From Volvox africanus (lineage: Eukaryota; Chlorophyta; Chlorophyceae; Chlamydomonadales; Volvocaceae): 64,000 nt of DNA. Made by a program: the position numbers and the translations under genes. Of the stretch, positions 1 to 17,113 are shown in pieces. How positions within the stretch are numbered: the first letter of the stretch is position 1; each line of letters begins with the position of its first letter. The notes under the pieces were generated by a model, which saw only the letters and a program-made list of their open reading frames with translations, searched no databases and was not told the DNA's origin. The stretch covers positions 1,469,001 through 1,533,000 of the forward strand of contig BSDZ01000013.1 of the NCBI GenBank assembly GCA_030268105.1, given 5' to 3'.

Positions 1-3000
1 TCGCAGCAGCAGCAGCAGAAGTAGCAGAACGTGCCACATGAACATGCCTTGGGCAAAGGACCACAAGTGCCAGTAGCTCCAAACACTCCCCAACAGATGC
101 CTGAAGCCACTGCTCTCTCACACCCCGCGACAGGCGTATTTCCTACACCTACACCCATGCTTGTGCGTAATCCTCTCTGGCGCAGTTATAGTCTGGGCTC
201 CATTTAGTCAGCCCTGTTTTTTTCCACCAGCCTTTGCGTGCCTACTTGCTGCCTACTTTCTGCCTACGAATTGCTGCCTACCTGCCTACCTGGCCAGTAG
301 AAAGGAGGTCTCCAAATGCACCAGAAGGCATGCTCCAGGGGTGGTGCTCGCGTCCAGGGCCAAGCTGCCCAGGTCCTTCTCATCCACCAGTGCTCGTGAC
401 GATCCCACGGACGCCACCCCATGGATGCCAGCCACCAGGCCACCATGTCCATAGCTGCACGTTTTCGGCTGGGCAGGGATGGTGCAGTGCAGCAATGAGC
501 GCTCAAGGACAGCACCAGCACCAGCATCACCAGCAATACCAGCAAGGGGGAGGTGGGTGGAAAGACTCAGGGCTGCCACCACCAAGGTAGTGCCACCAAT
601 ATTCGCTCGGCTGGCTTGTATATAGGCCATGTAGGTTTTATATAGGCCATGTACTACATAGCCCATCCGGGGCTGCTCTTCGCTGTCGAGTGTGGAGATG
701 CAACAAATGATACAACAACTGGTGATTATATTATTAATACTAACGATATTCCTTGTTATTTACAACGAAAAAACGAGGTACGATTTAGCGGTGTTTTCCG
801 TTAGAGGACGAGGCTTGCGCCCACCATCGGAAATGTTTCTGCGTGTATAGATCGCTGTTTGGTTGACACTGAGCATGACCATGCTTGAACAGGATCTGTT
901 CTATAGGTCATACACCTGTCTGTATTCTCTAAATCAGACAAGCTCCTCAACCCAGACGAAGACAGAGAGTCTCGGTGCCTGAGCGCAACGTATGGCCGCA
1001 GTGGCCGTGCCGCTGGCACGGACGCGCGGCTCTGGATGAACGTCCCGCCGAGCCTCATTCCGCCGGCAGGGATGGCGCGCGAGACATTCAGATGGGTTCT
1101 CAGCCACTTTTGTTTTCATAAACTATTGTTTAAATTACAAAGTCTTCTCCAAAACTACAGGACGAAATGCCTGTAGTGTACCCTTTCCTGACAGACAGAC
1201 AACCAAGCTGCGAGCTTGGGAGCAAGGGAAATCTCTTCACGGGAAATGCATGTCATCCTGCTGTCTCGTACCTATCTATCTGTGTTGCTGCATTTTGCGT
1301 TCTTCCTTTGGATCTTATATCTTCGGTGTAGAAGTTGAGAGCCGCAAAGGCCTCTCGAGATGCTGACAGGGTGCTTCTGCACCTTTGGTATTGTGCTGGG
1401 TGCTAATACGTAACCATATGCTAACATCTATATTATTGCTGGGCCGTTCATGTACAACTACTACATTCCAAGCATGCAAACAACAGCAAAGCAGTACACG
1501 GATGTAAACATGTTCTGGGGCGGGTTGCGGCTGGCTGCGGTTCAGAAGCAAGAACAGGGTCAGGCTGGAACGGGCATGCAGCGGGGCCCGGACGTCCTCT
1601 GACGGGCACGCAGCAGGCCTGGGTCCCACCTGGCCAAAACGCACTAACAGCGACGCCGTGTTCCAGTTAGCCCATGGCACTGGCCATGGCCGATCCGCTG
1701 CTGTCGTGTGCACCCCTCCAACTTCATTTTTCCGTGTGCGGCTTCTGATGTTGGTAACATTACACCGCACAAACGGTATAGGACGCCCTTGAAGTCAATC
1801 GGTTCAACATTCACAAAAAAGGGGTACTGTGTCGTGTCACACACCCAATCGTCTTATCACCTAACTTCTGGAAACGACGACCATCTCATCGAATGCCCAC
1901 AAACGGATGACTAGTTGGTGAGGACATCGTCACATCCTGATCACGGTTTTGTGGGCTGGGGCAGGCGACAATGCAGTATTGGGGGAGGCAGCACGTGGGG
2001 CTCAAACCTCGGCTGCTGGTCGTAAGACCTGTCGTATAACCGTACAAATTGATGTAGGAGCACGGAAGGGATGGTACATACACAGAAATGGTACATACAC
2101 AGTGCCAGGCAGAAAGCACAGCCCTCTCTCCCTCTCTCCTCCTCTCTCACGTAAACACAGACACACAGACACACAGACACACAGACGCACAGACGCACAG
2201 ACGCACAGACGCACAGACGCACAGACGCACAGACGCACATGTGCAATGAATGGGAGCAAGCAGTAGTCGCAGCAGCAGCAGCAGAAGTAGCAGAACGTGC
2301 CACATGAACATGCCTTGGGCAAAGGACCACAAGTGCCAGTAGCTCCAAACACTCCCCAACAGATGCCTGAAGCCACTGCTCTCTCACACCCCGCGACAGG
2401 CGTATTTCCTACACCTACACCCATGCTTGTGCGTAATCCTCTCTGGCGCAGTTATAGTCTGGGCTCCATTTAGTCAGCCCTGTTTTTTTCCACCAGCCTT
2501 TGCGTGCCTACTTGCTGCCTACTTTCTGCCTACGAATTGCTGCCTACCTGCCTACCTGGCCAGTAGAAAGGAGGTCTCCAAATGCACCAGAAGGCATGCT
2601 CCAGGGGTGGTGCTCGCGTCCAGGGCCAAGCTGCCCAGGTCCTTCTCATCCACCAGTGCTCGTGACGATCCCACGGACGCCACCCCATGGATGCCAGCCA
2701 CCAGGCCACCATGTCCATAGCTGCACGTTTTCGGCTGGGCAGGGATGGTGCAGTGCAGCAATGAGCGCTCAAGGACAGCACCAGCACCAGCATCACCAGC
2801 AATACCAGCAAGGGGGAGGTGGGTGGAAAGACTCAGGGCTGCCACCACCAAGGTAGTGCCACCAATATTCGCTCGGCTGGCTTGTATATAGGCCATGTAG
2901 GTTTTATATAGGCCATGTACTACATAGCCCATCCGGGGCTGCTCTTCGCTGTCGAGTGTGGAGATGCAACAAATGATACAACAACTGGTGATTATATTAT

Positions 3001-6000
3001 TAATACTAACGATATTCCTTGTTATTTACAACGAAAAAACGAGGTACGATTTAGCGGTGTTTTCCGTTAGAGGACGAGGCTTGCGCCCACCATCGGAAAT
3101 GTTTCTGCGTGTATAGATCGCTGTTTGGTTGACACTGAGCATGACCATGCTTGAACAGGATCTGTTCTATAGGTCATACACCTGTCTGTATTCTCTAAAT
3201 CAGACAAGCTCCTCAACCCAGACGAAGACAGAGAGTCTCGGTGCCTGAGCGCAACGTATGGCCGCAGTGGCCGTGCCGCTGGCACGGACGCGCGGCTCTG
3301 GATGAACGTCCCGCCGAGCCTCATTCCGCCGGCAGGGATGGCGCGCGAGACATTCAGATGGGTTCTCAGCCACTTTTGTTTTCATAAACTATTGTTTAAA
3401 TTACAAAGTCTTCTCCAAAACTACAGGACGAAATGCCTGTAGTGTACCCTTTCCTGACAGACAGACAACCAAGCTGCGAGCTTGGGAGCAAGGGAAATCT
3501 CTTCACGGGAAATGCATGTCATCCTGCTGTCTCGTACCTATCTATCTGTGTTGCTGCATTTTGCGTTCTTCCTTTGGATCTTATATCTTCGGTGTAGAAG
3601 TTGAGAGCCGCAAAGGCCTCTCGAGATGCTGACAGGGTGCTTCTGCACCTTTGGTATTGTGCTGGGTGCTAATACGTAACCATATGCTAACATCTATATT
3701 ATTGCTGGGCCGTTCATGTACGACTACTACATTCCAAGCATGCAAACAACAGCAAAGCAGTACACGGATGTAAACATGTTCTGGGGCGGGTTGCGGCTGG
3801 CTGCGGTTCAGAAGCAAGAACAGGGTCAGGCTGGAACGGGCATGCAGCGGGGCCCGGACGTCCTCTGACGGGCACGCAGCAGGCCTGGGTCCCACCTGGC
3901 CAAAACGCACTAACAGCGACGCCGTGTTCCAGTTAGCCCATGGCACTGGCCATGGCCGATCCGCTGCTGTCGTGTGCACCCCTCCAACTTCATTTTTCCG
4001 TGTGCGGCTTCTGATGTTGGTAACATTACACCGCACAAACGGTATAGGACGCCCTTGAAGTCAATCGGTTCAACATTCACAAAAAAGGGGTACTGTGTCG
4101 TGTCACACACCCAATCGTCTTATCACCTAACTTCTGGAAACGACGACCATCTCATCGAATGCCCACAAACGGATGACTAGTTGGTGAGGACATCGTCACA
4201 TCCTGATCACGGTTTTGTGGGCTGGGGCAGGCGACAATGCAGTATTGGGGGAGGCAGCACGTGGGGCTCAAACCTCGGCTGCTGGTCGTAAGACCTGTCG
4301 TATAACCGTACAAATTGATGTAGGAGCACGGAAGGGATGGTACATACACAGAAATGGTACATACACAGTGCCAGGCAGAAAGCACAGCCCTCTCTCCCTC
4401 TCTCCTCCTCTCTCACGTAAACACAGACACACAGACACACAGACACACAGACGCACAGACGCACAGACGCACAGACGCACAGACGCACAGACGCACAGAA
4501 GCACATGTGCAATGAATGGGAGCAAGCAGTAGTCGCAGCAGCAGCAGCAGAAGTAGCAGAACGTGCCACATGAACATGCCTTGGGCAAAGGACCACAAGT
4601 GCCAGTAGCTCCAAACACTCCCCAACAGATGCCTGAAGCCACTGCTCTCTCACACCCCGCGACAGGCGTATTTCCTACACCTACACCCATGCTTGTGCGT
4701 AATCCTCTCTGGCGCAGTTATAGTCTGGGCTCCATTTAGTCAGCCCTGTTTTTTTCCACCAGCCTTTGCGTGCCTACTTGCTGCCTACTTTCTGCCTACG
4801 AATTGCTGCCTACCTGCCTACCTGGCCAGTAGAAAGGAGGTCTCCAAATGCACCAGAAGGCATGCTCCAGGGGTGGTGCTCGCGTCCAGGGCCAAGCTGC
4901 CCAGGTCCTTCTCATCCACCAGTGCTCGTGACGATCCCACGGACGCCACCCCATGGATGCCAGCCACCAGGCCACCATGTCCATAGCTGCACGTTTTCGG
5001 CTGGGCAGGGATGGTGCAGTGCAGCAATGAGCGCTCAAGGACAGCACCAGCACCAGCATCACCAGCAATACCAGCAAGGGGGAGGTGGGTGGAAAGACTC
5101 AGGGCTGCCACCACCAAGGTAGTGCCACCAATATTCGCTCGGCTGGCTTGTATATAGGCCATGTAGGTTTTATATAGGCCATGTACTACATAGCCCATCC
5201 GGGGCTGCTCTTCGCTGTCGAGTGTGGAGATGCAACAAATGATACAACAACTGGTGATTATATTATTAATACTAACGATATTCCTTGTTATTTACAACGA
5301 AAAAACGAGGTACGATTTAGCGGTGTTTTCCGTTAGAGGACGAGGCTTGCGCCCACCATCGGAAATGTTTCTGCGTGTATAGATCGCTGTTTGGTTGACA
5401 CTGAGCATGACCATGCTTGAACAGGATCTGTTCTATAGGTCATACACCTGTCTGTATTCTCTAAATCAGACAAGCTCCTCAACCCAGACGAAGACAGAGA
5501 GTCTCGGTGCCTGAGCGCAACGTATGGCCGCAGTGGCCGTGCCGCTGGCACGGACGCGCGGCTCTGGATGAACGTCCCGCCGAGCCTCATTCCGCCGGCA
5601 GGGATGGCGCGCGAGACATTCAGATGGGTTCTCAGCCACTTTTGTTTTCATAAACTATTGTTTAAATTACAAAGTCTTCTCCAAAACTACAGGACGAAAT
5701 GCCTGTAGTGTACCCTTTCCTGACAGACAGACAACCAAGCTGCGAGCTTGGGAGCAAGGGAAATCTCTTCACGGGAAATGCATGTCATCCTGCTGTCTCG
5801 TACCTATCTATCTGTGTTGCTGCATTTTGCGTTCTTCCTTTGGATCTTATATCTTCGGTGTAGAAGTTGAGAGCCGCAAAGGCCTCTCGAGATGCTGACA
5901 GGGTGCTTCTGCACCTTTGGTATTGTGCTGGGTGCTAATACGTAACCATATGCTAACATCTATATTATTGCTGGGCCGTTCATGTACGACTACTACATTC

Positions 6001-9000
6001 CAAGCATGCAAACAACAGCAAAGCAGTACACGGATGTAAACATGTTCTGGGGCGGGTTGCGGCTGGCTGCGGTTCAGAAGCAAGAACAGGGTCAGGCTGG
6101 AACGGGCATGCAGCGGGGCCCGGACGTCCTCTGACGGGCACGCAGCAGGCCTGGGTCCCACCTGGCCAAAACGCACTAACAGCGACGCCGTGTTCCAGTT
6201 AGCCCATGGCACTGGCCATGGCCGATCCGCTGCTGTCGTGTGCACCCCTCCAACTTCATTTTTCCGTGTGCGGCTTCTGATGTTGGTAACATTACACCGC
6301 ACAAACGGTATAGGACGCCCTTGAAGTCAATCGGTTCAACATTCACAAAAAAGGGGTACTGTGTCGTGTCACACACCCAATCGTCTTATCACCTAACTTC
6401 TGGAAACGACGACCATCTCATCGAATGCCCACAAACGGATGACTAGTTGGTGAGGACATCGTCACATCCTGATCACGGTTTTGTGGGCTGGGGCAGGCGA
6501 CAATGCAGTATTGGGGGAGGCAGCACGTGGGGCTCAAACCTCGGCTGCTGGTCGTAAGACCTGTCGTATAACCGTACAAATTGATGTAGGAGCACGGAAG
6601 GGATGGTACATACACAGAAATGGTACATACACAGTGCCAGGCAGAAAGCACAGCCCTCTCTCCCTCTCTCCTCCTCTCTCACGTAAACACAGACACACAG
6701 ACACACAGACACACAGACGCACAGACGCACAGACGCACAGACGCACAGACGCACAGACGCACAGACGCACAGACGCACAGACGCACAGACGCACATGTGC
6801 AATGAATGGGAGCAAGCAGTAGTCGCAGCAGCAGCAGCAGAAGTAGCAGAACGTGCCACATGAACATGCCTTGGGCAAAGGACCACAAGTGCCAGTAGCT
6901 CCAAACACTCCCCAACAGATGCCTGAAGCCACTGCTCTCTCACACCCCGCGACAGGCGTATTTCCTACACCTACACCCATGCTTGTGCGTAATCCTCTCT
7001 GGCGCAGTTATAGTCTGGGCTCCATTTAGTCAGCCCTGTTTTTTTCCACCAGCCTTTGCGTGCCTACTTGCTGCCTACTTTCTGCCTACGAATTGCTGCC
7101 TACCTGCCTACCTGGCCAGTAGAAAGGAGGTCTCCAAATGCACCAGAAGGCATGCTCCAGGGGTGGTGCTCGCGTCCAGGGCCAAGCTGCCCAGGTCCTT
7201 CTCATCCACCAGTGCTCGTGACGATCCCACGGACGCCACCCCATGGATGCCAGCCACCAGGCCACCATGTCCATAGCTGCACGTTTTCGGCTGGGCAGGG
7301 ATGGTGCAGTGCAGCAATGAGCGCTCAAGGACAGCACCAGCACCAGCATCACCAGCAATACCAGCAAGGGGGAGGTGGGTGGAAAGACTCAGGGCTGCCA
7401 CCACCAAGGTAGTGCCACCAATATTCGCTCGGCTGGCTTGTATATAGGCCATGTAGGTTTTATATAGGCCATGTACTACATAGCCCATCCGGGGCTGCTC
7501 TTCGCTGTCGAGTGTGGAGATGCAACAAATGATACAACAACTGGTGATTATATTATTAATACTAACGATATTCCTTGTTATTTACAACGAAAAAACGAGG
7601 TACGATTTAGCGGTGTTTTCCGTTAGAGGACGAGGCTTGCGCCCACCATCGGAAATGTTTCTGCGTGTATAGATCGCTGTTTGGTTGACACTGAGCATGA
7701 CCATGCTTGAACAGGATCTGTTCTATAGGTCATACACCTGTCTGTATTCTCTAAATCAGACAAGCTCCTCAACCCAGACGAAGACAGAGAGTCTCGGTGC
7801 CTGAGCGCAACGTATGGCCGCAGTGGCCGTGCCGCTGGCACGGACGCGCGGCTCTGGATGAACGTCCCGCCGAGCCTCATTCCGCCGGCAGGGATGGCGC
7901 GCGAGACATTCAGATGGGTTCTCAGCCACTTTTGTTTTCATAAACTATTGTTTAAATTACAAAGTCTTCTCCAAAACTACAGGACGAAATGCCTGTAGTG
8001 TACCCTTTCCTGACAGACAGACAACCAAGCTGCGAGCTTGGGAGCAAGGGAAATCTCTTCACGGGAAATGCATGTCATCCTGCTGTCTCGTACCTATCTA
8101 TCTGTGTTGCTGCATTTTGCGTTCTTCCTTTGGATCTTATATCTTCGGTGTAGAAGTTGAGAGCCGCAAAGGCCTCTCGAGATGCTGACAGGGTGCTTCT
8201 GCACCTTTGGTATTGTGCTGGGTGCTAATACGTAACCATATGCTAACATCTATATTATTGCTGGGCCGTTCATGTACGACTACTACATTCCAAGCATGCA
8301 AACAACAGCAAAGCAGTACACGGATGTAAACATGTTCTGGGGCGGGTTGCGGCTGGCTGCGGTTCAGAAGCAAGAACAGGGTCAGGCTGGAACGGGCATG
8401 CAGCGGGGCCCGGACGTCCTCTGACGGGCACGCAGCAGGCCTGGGTCCCACCTGGCCAAAACGCACTAACAGCGACGCCGTGTTCCAGTTAGCCCATGGC
8501 ACTGGCCATGGCCGATCCGCTGCTGTCGTGTGCACCCCTCCAACTTCATTTTTCCGTGTGCGGCTTCTGATGTTGGTAACATTACACCGCACAAACGGTA
8601 TAGGACGCCCTTGAAGTCAATCGGTTCAACATTCGCAAAAAAGGGGTACTGTGTCGTGTCACACACCCAATCGTCTTATCACCTAACTTCTGGAAACGAC
8701 GACCATCTCATCGAATGCCCACAAACGGATGACTAGTTGGTGAGGACATCGTCACATCCTGATCACGGTTTTGTGGGCTGGGGCAGGCGACAATGCAGTA
8801 TTGGGGGAGGCAGCACGTGGGGCTCAAACCTCGGCTGCTGGTCGTAAGACCTGTCGTATAACCGTACAAATTGATGTAGGAGCACGGAAGGGATGGTACA
8901 TACACAGAAATGGTACATACACAGTGCCAGGCAGAAAGCACAGCCCTCTCTCCCTCTCTCCTCCTCTCTCACGTAAACACAGACACACAGACACACAGAC

Positions 9001-10449
9001 ACACAGACGCACAGACGCACAGACGCACAGACGCACAGACGCACAGACGCACAGACGCACAGACGCACAGACGCACAGACGCACATGTGCAATGAATGGG
9101 AGCAAGCAGTAGTCGCAGCAGCAGCAGCAGAAGTAGCAGAACGTGCCACATGAACATGCCTTGGGCAAAGGACCACAAGTGCCAGTAGCTCCAAACACTC
9201 CCCAACAGATGCCTGAAGCCACTGCTCTCTCACACCCCGCGACAGGCGTATTTCCTACACCTACACCCATGCTTGTGCGTAATCCTCTCTGGCGCAGTTA
9301 TAGTCTGGGCTCCATTTAGTCAGCCCTGTTTTTTTCCACCAGCCTTTGCGTGCCTACTTGCTGCCTACTTTCTGCCTACGAATTGCTGCCTACCTGCCTA
9401 CCTGGCCAGTAGAAAGGAGGTCTCCAAATGCACCAGAAGGCATGCTCCAGGGGTGGTGCTCGCGTCCAGGGCCAAGCTGCCCAGGTCCTTCTCATCCACC
9501 AGTGCTCGTGACGATCCCACGGACGCCACCCCATGGATGCCAGCCACCAGGCCACCATGTCCATAGCTGCACGTTTTCGGCTGGGCAGGGATGGTGCAGT
9601 GCAGCAATGAGCGCTCAAGGACAGCACCAGCACCAGCATCACCAGCAATACCAGCAAGGGGGAGGTGGGTGGAAAGACTCAGGGCTGCCACCACCAAGGT
9701 AGTGCCACCAATATTCGCTCGGCTGGCTTGTATATAGGCCATGTAGGTTTTATATAGGCCATGTACTACATAGCCCATCCGGGGCTGCTCTTCGCTGTCG
9801 AGTGTGGAGATGCAACAAATGATACAACAACTGGTGATTATATTATTAATACTAACGATATTCCTTGTTATTTACAACGAAAAAACGAGGTACGATTTAG
9901 CGGTGTTTTCCGTTAGAGGACAAGGCTTGCGCCCACCATCGGAAATGTTTCTGCGTGTATAGATCGCTGTTTGGTTGACACTGAGCATGACCATGCTTGA
10001 ACAGGATCTGTTCTATAGGTCATACACCTGTCTGTATTCTCTAAATCAGACAAGCTCCTCAACCCAGACGAAGACAGAGAGTCTCGGTGCCTGAGCGCAA
10101 CGTATGGCCGCAGTGGCCGTGCCGCTGGCACGGACGCGCGGCTCTGGATGAACGTCCCGCCGAGCCTCATTCCGCCGGCAGGGATGGCGCGCGAGACATT
10201 CAGATGGGTTCTCAGCCACTTTTGTTTTCATAAACTATTGTTTAAATTACAAAGTCTTCTCCAAAACTACAGGACGAAATGCCTGTAGTGTACCCTTTCC
10301 TGACAGACAGACAACCAAGCTGCGAGCTTGGGAGCAAGGGAAATCTCTTCACGGGAAATGCATGTCATCCTGCTGTCTCGTACCTATCTATCTGTGTTGC
10401 TGCATTTTGCGTTCTTCCTTTGGATCTTATATCTTCGGTGTAGAAGTTG
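1..10449. repeat. Tandem satellite array, 2266-2290 bp unit, 4.6 copies
   Basis: The same sequence recurs head to tail with starts at 1, 2267, 4533, 6823 and 9113. Units are 2266, 2266, 2290 and 2290 bp; the fifth stops after 1337 bp at 10449, where the sequence changes to unrelated DNA. Copies differ by only a handful of substitutions (for example near 1451, 4500, 8635 and 9922) plus a 24 bp length step in an internal 8 bp minisatellite. Each unit holds a CAG-rich start, two tatataggccatgta direct repeats, an AT-rich stretch, a CT-rich tract and the minisatellite. Open frames in it repeat unchanged but resemble no known protein, many begin at non-ATG codons, and I call none a gene. A subtelomeric or heterochromatic satellite is the best guess. 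The array touches the window edge, so its true length is unknown. Confidence 0.95.
2157..2239. repeat. 8 bp minisatellite (acagacgc/acagacac) inside each satellite unit
   Basis: A run of acagacac followed by acagacgc octamers closes every full satellite unit, just before the conserved acatgtgcaatgaatggg. The equivalent runs lie near 4423-4505, 6689-6795 and 8979-9085. The third and fourth units carry three more acagacgc octamers than the first two, which explains the 24 bp unit-length difference. Confidence 0.9.
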
Positions 10450-12028
10450 CGAGCGAATCTTTCAACGACGGCATTGCTGTTGTTAAGCGAAGCTTGAAGT
10501 GAGAAGATCTTTTAGGAAACGAGTTGTTGTTGTACAAAATAGTTTTTTAATGTTCTGTATAGCGGCAGTTGCTGTTTACAGCCATGACTTTGGAGCTGCG
10601 CGACGACACTTGTCAATGGTAGCCTTAGTTCATAAGATGGTATTTCTCGAAACGGGTTATATGGTTTTCAAAAAACGAATTATGAGATACTCCTTTGGCT
10701 TCTGCATTGTAACTCTGAAGTATTGTATAAATTATTCGTGAACACCGGCTAAGTATGTGCCAGTAGGAAAGGTAGGACGTGAGCTGTCAGCTTAAAGGAT
10801 CATGACCTGGCGGTAAATGCGTCACATCGTATTTGTTCCTTACAGGATCAATGAAGGTTGAATATGCCAATTGGAAAGCCGCATTGTTATTACATATTTA
10901 ATATAATTCTCCTCGGTTATCCTCCGTATTACTCTCCGCTTGTCGACTGCCCGACAGGCGGAATGGAGTGGAAATTATAAACAACTAAGCCCCAGCGAAG
11001 CCAGCGGAATTCAAAGCTTTTTCAAATTTCCACGAACACAACATGTCTCCCGGCTGAAGCAAAATCAAATAACATAATGGGAAAAAGAAGGTCCTGTTGA
11101 GCAAGTAGCTATCAAGACTCCACTGCTCCATGCATATGGAAATACGTCCAATATATTTGCTGCCATCCGGACACACGCCACATTTGTGTTATTGCTGGGA
11201 TCTTCGATCAAAAGACGGATCCAAATTATGCCTCTGCCAAAACGGGCGCTAACGATTTCATATCCAAAACCAAATCTAAATCTGAACTCGAATCCGGGAC
11301 CCGTCCACACATGCAAAAGTGTATGGGTTCACGCCACTCTCAACTCTTTTTATTAAAAGAACACCGAAGTTCACCCCTCGCCGACCTCACACCTGCACAG
11401 CATGTGTTTTTCACATACGGGAGAAAGATAAGAATGCGAACGCTAGAAGCGTCTAGCACTGCGTGTTGTTCTTATCATGTCTTAAGATGTACGACATCTC
11501 GGATGCCCATTACGTACACACGTGTGCGCCCTATTCGCCTAGGCCCCATCCGCATTCGTACGGCGCTTTTGCATCTCCGGCACTAAACAGTAGCCGACAT
11601 TGTCCCGTCAAACACGACCAATCATCAGCACATCAGAGAAATGCCGTGCGACGCTTGTAAAACGAAGGACCCTTAATATCGCCGTCAACATCAAATTTGG
11701 TTGACAGTGACGGAGAAGAAGCCGTACCCGCAACGCGTGACAACAGCACGTGGTTGCAGAAATTCGCCGCCACACTTGCAACAACTTAACAACAGGAGCA
11801 TATGATTAACAAAATGGCCACCGAGGGATTTCTCCTTTCAACTGGAAAAAGCTCTCCGCCACCACTTCCCGCGACAACACAACTCTCTACCTCTTTGGAA
11901 GCGTACCAGCCGACAAAAACACCTCACTGTCACAAGATGATCACATGCCGTACTTATGCCGAACGGAAAGGTAAACCGTCGCTTCGCCATTAGCGCAAAC
12001 GGGACCAGCTCGCGGGTATTTCGTGTTT
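10450..12028. other. Intergenic stretch between satellite and GPD gene
   Basis: AT-richer sequence with no open frame that looks like protein and no RNA gene I recognise. It begins at the abrupt end of the satellite array and ends at the stop codon of the minus-strand glycerol-3-phosphate dehydrogenase gene, so its right-hand part should include that gene's 3' untranslated region. Confidence 0.6.
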
Positions 12029-16604
<4,576 letters not shown>

Positions 16605-17113
16605 GAGGGATAGGGCTTGCACCCTCAGGGATCACAGAAGGGTTTGCCCCTAAGGGCGATAGCGATGAAGGTGTGAGGATATTGACGCCTTTGGCGGGCT
16701 AGCTCCAAGATCTTGATGAAAATTGTAATTTGGATGGAAATTTTTGTGCTTTGGCAGGCAAATATTGAATTTACTGTGCTCTTGACAGGGCCAATTAGAG
16801 CCACCGACACTACTAAAACTTTTTGCAATCTACTCCTAGTTAGATGTCCGCTTCATAAGCTTTCTGCTCAGCCGACGACGACATGTCCCGATCTCTCAGC
16901 GAAACCTGCTAGGGTTACACTAAACGGTTGTATGTCGGCCAAACCGTACAGTTGCATTTATTTAATAGGCCTCGAGGCCAGTAATTGAAAGATCAAATTA
17001 TCTAAGTAATGTGTATTTCAGCCAGGTCGGCTTTCTATCTCGTCTAGACGCCTGTCATTCGGACGCAGTCACGTTATTTCCTTATCCGTTTTTCTTGAAG
17101 CGCGAAAACAACC
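16605..17113. promoter_or_regulatory. Divergent intergenic region between GPD and aspartate aminotransferase
   Basis: 509 bp separate the two proposed start codons, which point away from each other. Both 5' untranslated regions and any promoter elements of the pair must lie here unless further upstream exons exist. I see no unambiguous TATA box. The role as a shared promoter is inferred from gene order only. Confidence 0.5.

Noticed and set aside
2157..2239. Octamer runs considered as a CRISPR array
   Set aside because: They are contiguous octamers without spacers, in a eukaryotic intron-rich context and without cas genes.
161..9778. Repeated open frames of 60-156 codons inside each satellite unit
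   Set aside because: They overlap on both strands, many use non-ATG starts, Cys/Val and Thr/His runs come from the octamer repeat, and none has a recognisable domain. Their identity between copies only reflects identity of the DNA.
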